DNA from: Phytoseiulus persimilis
Lineage: Eukaryota > Arthropoda > Arachnida > Mesostigmata > Phytoseiidae
Assembly: GCA_037576195.1 (NCBI GenBank)
Contig: CM075101.1
Coordinates: 44,826,001 to 44,890,000 of the forward strand
Length of the DNA: 64,000 nt
Direction of reading: 5' to 3'
Part shown: positions 60,601 to 64,000 of the stretch, piece by piece
Layout: each line of letters begins with the position of its first letter
How positions within the stretch are numbered: the first letter of the stretch is position 1
Position numbers and translations under genes: made by a program
Notes under the pieces: model-generated
What the model was told of the DNA's origin: nothing
What the model saw: only the letters and a program-made list of their open reading frames with translations
The model's database searches: none

Positions 60601-60981
60601 GTCGACATCCTAGACGTAGTGCGGGGCGAATCGGGCGTTTGATCTTGGATTCAAAGGTTTATCACATCGAACCACGGGTCTCAGTTCGCGATAGCGTCCT
60701 GGCGACTCAGTACGAAGAGATTTTAGAGTAAGATGTTCTCGTTTGTCACCAGTTCGGGAGCATATTCACGACGGCGGAGCTCTCGAGAACATTGTCCTTT
60801 GACTGATTTCCCTATTTCACCTATTCACGCTAATGTGACATTCGATATCGAAAATCATTTCTACATGAGACGGAAAAACTTCTTCTGAGCATTCATAGCG
60901 GCAAATCACAAATCTCCTCTGGAGTCTCTCTGTACATCACGCCACCCGCCCGAGCTCGAACGGATGGACGGAACTGAATGT
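57639..60981. other. Intergenic with one weak minus-strand candidate
   Basis: Minus frames at 59819-59493 (GKLIPLNSKLPPGTLIFRN) and 59439-59230 (DDERRTRIFEFLSLDLEKLE) look protein-like. The second follows a possible CGACAG acceptor. They could not be joined in phase and no family is recognised. Elsewhere nothing is seen. Confidence 0.3.
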
Positions 60982-61087
60982 TACTTTTGATGGTTTGTGA
61001 CTGAAAAGCATTTATTACCAATTGTAATTGGTGTCTTTCCCGTTAAAAATATAATATATATTATAAAAATATACTTTTGATGGTTTG
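60982..61087. mobile_element. Short insertion flanked by a 16-bp direct repeat
   Basis: TACTTTTGATGGTTTG occurs exactly at 60982-60997 and 61072-61087. The 74 bases between hold a palindrome (ACCAATTGTAATTGGT) and end in an A/T-rich run rich in TATA. The layout, with identical flanks of target-duplication size and an A/T tail, suggests a small retroposed or transposed insert. No family can be named. Confidence 0.5.
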
Positions 61088-64000
61088 GCGCCGAGTATCA
61101 CCCGAATCTTTTATTTGGTCAGTAAGAGCATGGAGCATGCAATGAGTCATTATTAGAGTATCTGTAGACTCCCCGGCATTGATACTTTCATACCGCCTAT
61201 CCATGAATATGATTCAGTGATTACTCATTGTTCGTTGCTCGAATTAATCGGCTGTGGTGACGACCGGGTATCATTCACCGATGAACTCTCCCATTTTCGA
61301 ATGGGCATGCTCATAATGCTTGTATGAACATGCATCCCATGAATATATAAATATTGAGAGTTAAATGATGATGAGCAACCCCGGCTGAATATGCGTGTCA
61401 TCCATACTTGTTATTTCTAGATCAATCGTATATATAGGCCTATAAATATGGACATATGCACACTCATATCTATGGAGCTCCAACTTTGTGAGTATAGCCA
61501 TATTCATACCTCGGTATCTCCAGGATTTTGTCCGACTCGGACAGGTTGAAACGCCTCATGACTAGGATCGCGTGGTATCAGCGGGGGAATTACTAAATGA
61601 AGCTCCCTGGGGGAAAAAATCGTAGCGTGAGAGCCGTCCCTCGGTTCGCAGTGAGGGGGACAAGGGACGAGAGTATGTTTCCTGATGTGGCTATGACAAA
61701 TTACCCTGACATCCTCGCAACGGATGTTCCGCGAAACAGAGATTTGCGAATGTATGCGTCGCTGCGGTCGCTAAGGGAATGAACGCTCTCCTGTCTCTTT
61801 GACGGACTCGTAACCGTTTTTTTATTGCGACGCAGTACCGTGGGCGGTCCGCTATTCTCTAGTCGGGCAGGGTTTTGAAGGATTAGGAATATCCTCACCC
61901 TCGTCCAGGCTACGCAAGAGTCCCCGAACGGCGTCACCGTACACAATTAGTTTCGGATTCATGACACCGCGCAGTTTAATTTCAGCGCACCACATGTACA
62001 TGTTGAGGGGGAACCGCCGTTTGTTGGTTCATTGTTGGAGTTGCCAATATAGTTATCGAATTCCAACTCATCGGACGCTGTTATCTGAGCCGCTATCCGC
62101 TTCTACCGCACGGGCCAATCGGTCGTTCTATCGTTAATTGCTACGAGAGAAATTTCCTGCAGCGTGCAGCGTAAGTGCTCTGCGATTCCTTTATGCGCGA
62201 AGCCGATGCTTCAACGACATCCGAGTTGCAGGGCGCTTCCCCTGCTTTCGGCCGCCTCTATTTCAAGCGGTATCCGCCGGAGAACCATCTCTCGATTTCG
62301 GGTTGCGAATGTTTCCAGTTATTAGCACGAATCGTTCCGTGCGACAACGCGCGGAGTTGCCCCGTGAATCGGGCACCCGCAGGTCTGAATGTTCGCAATG
62401 CTCGACTCCGCACACCAATGATGAATTATAAATTCCAGGACCAAAGAGTTTCGTTACCCTCCGATCACTGTGAAGGGAACCACGTGCTGTGCATTCGACG
62501 CGGCGCATGAACAGCTTTCGGCGCAGGACAGTCCCTGAAGACACAAAATTCGATCGTCGTCGGTATCAGGACACCGCAACTGCTCGCTTTCGGAACGCGG
62601 ATAAAACACCAGTTCGCGGCTTGGATCGAGGTTCAACGTCTGTTTGCTTTTGTAGGCAAGACATGACACACGCTTCTGTCTAGATAGAGCTACAGAGCAA
62701 CTGCTTCCCGCCGGAACAAATGCATCACAGAGAATGTCTTGGAGGTCGTTGCCTCGGTTGGCCGGGAACCACCGTTTCCGTCCTAGCTAGACTTAGGGAC
62801 GCTTGACTGGTATTCGTCCCTGAGGTGACTTAGTGTCGTGGTCTTCGCAAAACGGTCTCATGAATTTCGGATCCAAAGGCCGGAAATTGCTCCCAGCTAT
62901 CACCTGTCTACACTGTCAAAGTCTCAACGATGTCGTTCTGTAATTCTATTTATACACCTGATCAGCCGACTCGATGAATACTTCATTTCACATGACGCCA
63001 GCAGTTTCAGGTGTCCAACGGTTCCACCTGAAAGAAGTGAAGATGCCTTCCCTAGTAACTGTGACCCCATTTCATCGCAACAGCCTCCACGTTCCATTGG
63101 AGAAAACGGGGGTGCTAGAAGCGAATCGACTCGGAAAGTCATTCCGAGAGCGAACGGAGTCTGACAACGTAGAGTCAATAGCTGTTCGCTTTGGCACGTA
63201 CCCTTCGGCGGTCTCGAGGCGTAACGTGCTCTCTGTACTGCGCACGTGATTCGGCCTTTGAGCGACTGTTCCAGACGTTGTATCACGGGAACTGTTCCTC
63301 GAATTCACGTCAGTCCTCATCCACAGACATTGTCTTGCGCCTAGAGAGCTTTGAAAGACTGTTTGTTGCCGTATAAACAAACAGGGTCTCGTCATTTCAG
63401 GCACAACAACTCGCTCTTGATGAGCGGAGCCGTCGAGCGGGAGCGTTGGTCTCTCTGGCCAGACCCCGAACGTTCTCGTCCGCAGAAGAGTTTCCGGGAA
63501 GTGATAGAATTATCCAATGGGCAATGCGTGCACGAGCCTCGAACTGGGGGACTGAACTCGAACTGAATCGGAACTGGGGGGAGATCTCATATGACGGCGC
63601 TCAAGATTCGGCCGTGGACTTTCGATGGATTATCCATCATAAAGATCACGGCACCCGTGCCTTCGGAGGTGCTAATTGTCCTTGGAAGCTTCCGCGACAG
63701 CTGAGGTTCACTGGCGAGAGCTCGATGCTCCTCCGTAACTAGCATTCGCAAAGGCGGGAGGGACGAAAATCAGAACGAATCCGACAGAAAAGTCAGGAAA
63801 CGGCTCGCAGATCCTCTAATGGTTCGACAGCAGACGCAAAGACAAGCGGGGCCTGGTCTTTGGGAGATTGTTTCAGATGTCGAGAAACGTCTGGACATCC
63901 TCCTGAGGGAGACATGAGTGAGTGTGAGACACGAATCTCGGTTTGTTCGCCAGGAAATGAAAAACGTACGGGAAAATTAGAGCTTGTCGTGTGGAAGGGG
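61088..64000. other. Intergenic, AT-rich at first, no gene recognised
   Basis: The part at 61300-61480 is distinctly AT-rich, with TATATAAATATTG and GTATATATAGGCCTATAAATA stretches. From 61600 on, frames stay below 120 codons on both strands and show no known motif or coherent splicing. Confidence 0.4.

Noticed and set aside
1-64000. CRISPR arrays, operons, rRNA genes, complete virus-like elements
   Set aside because: None seen; the window is eukaryotic, and the mobile sequences found are LINE and DNA-transposon fragments only.

Overview
The window is animal nuclear DNA. Genes are split by short introns (about 40-500 bp) with GT/AG borders. AATAAA signals follow several genes, and the recognisable proteins are animal families: apolipoprotein-D-type lipocalins, a Rab32/38/29-type GTPase, TMEM120, MTMR9, cyclin C, a NUDT8-type CoA diphosphatase and a tristetraprolin-type CCCH protein. 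Two TATA-box genes for small secreted low-complexity proteins, plus the compact introns, fit an arthropod with a small genome, possibly a mite. The arthropod/mite assignment is inference, not proof. There is no sign of bacterial operons or CRISPR arrays.

Layout. 0-2.4 kb: the tail of one lipocalin gene, then a complete second lipocalin in tandem (+). 3.4-4.6 kb: an unrecognised spliced gene (-). 4.6-15 kb: mostly empty, with one tRNA-Gln(CUG). 15.1-16 kb: a small secreted Gln/Gly/Ala-rich protein with a TATA box. 17.3-19.1 kb: a Rab GTPase with a long 3' UTR. 19-31 kb: gene-poor and rich in transposon debris (a LINE 3' end abutting a hAT remnant, an inverted repeat pair, a GCGCCCC-rich element). 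31-33.5 kb: TMEM120. 37.9-39.4 kb: an unrecognised three-exon gene (-). 39.9-45.2 kb: MTMR9 (+) and cyclin C (-), tail to tail. 46.3-46.7 kb: a LINE fragment (-). 47.4-48.7 kb: a NUDT8-like enzyme (+). 48.9-49.9 kb: an unrecognised spliced gene (-). 51.6-52.6 kb: a 292-residue secreted low-complexity protein. 56-57.6 kb: a CCCH zinc-finger gene (-). 57.6-64 kb: no confident gene.

The genes do not form one pathway. Most are unrelated housekeeping functions: endomembrane traffic (Rab), phosphoinositide regulation (MTMR9), Mediator/transcription (cyclin C), mRNA decay (CCCH), CoA turnover (NUDT8) and nuclear-envelope lipid biology (TMEM120). The lipocalins and low-complexity proteins are exported products. 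The exon models were built by eye from homology recalled from memory, splice signals and reading phase, without searches. The most notable points are the His in place of the catalytic Gln in the Rab switch II, the loss of the Gly of the lipocalin GxW motif, the nine-residue spacing in the second CCCH finger, the mirrored layout of the 292-residue secreted protein, and three spliced genes I could not assign to a family. By chance alone several 140-190-codon open frames are expected in 64 kb, so long frames without splice, homology or poly(A) support were not called.
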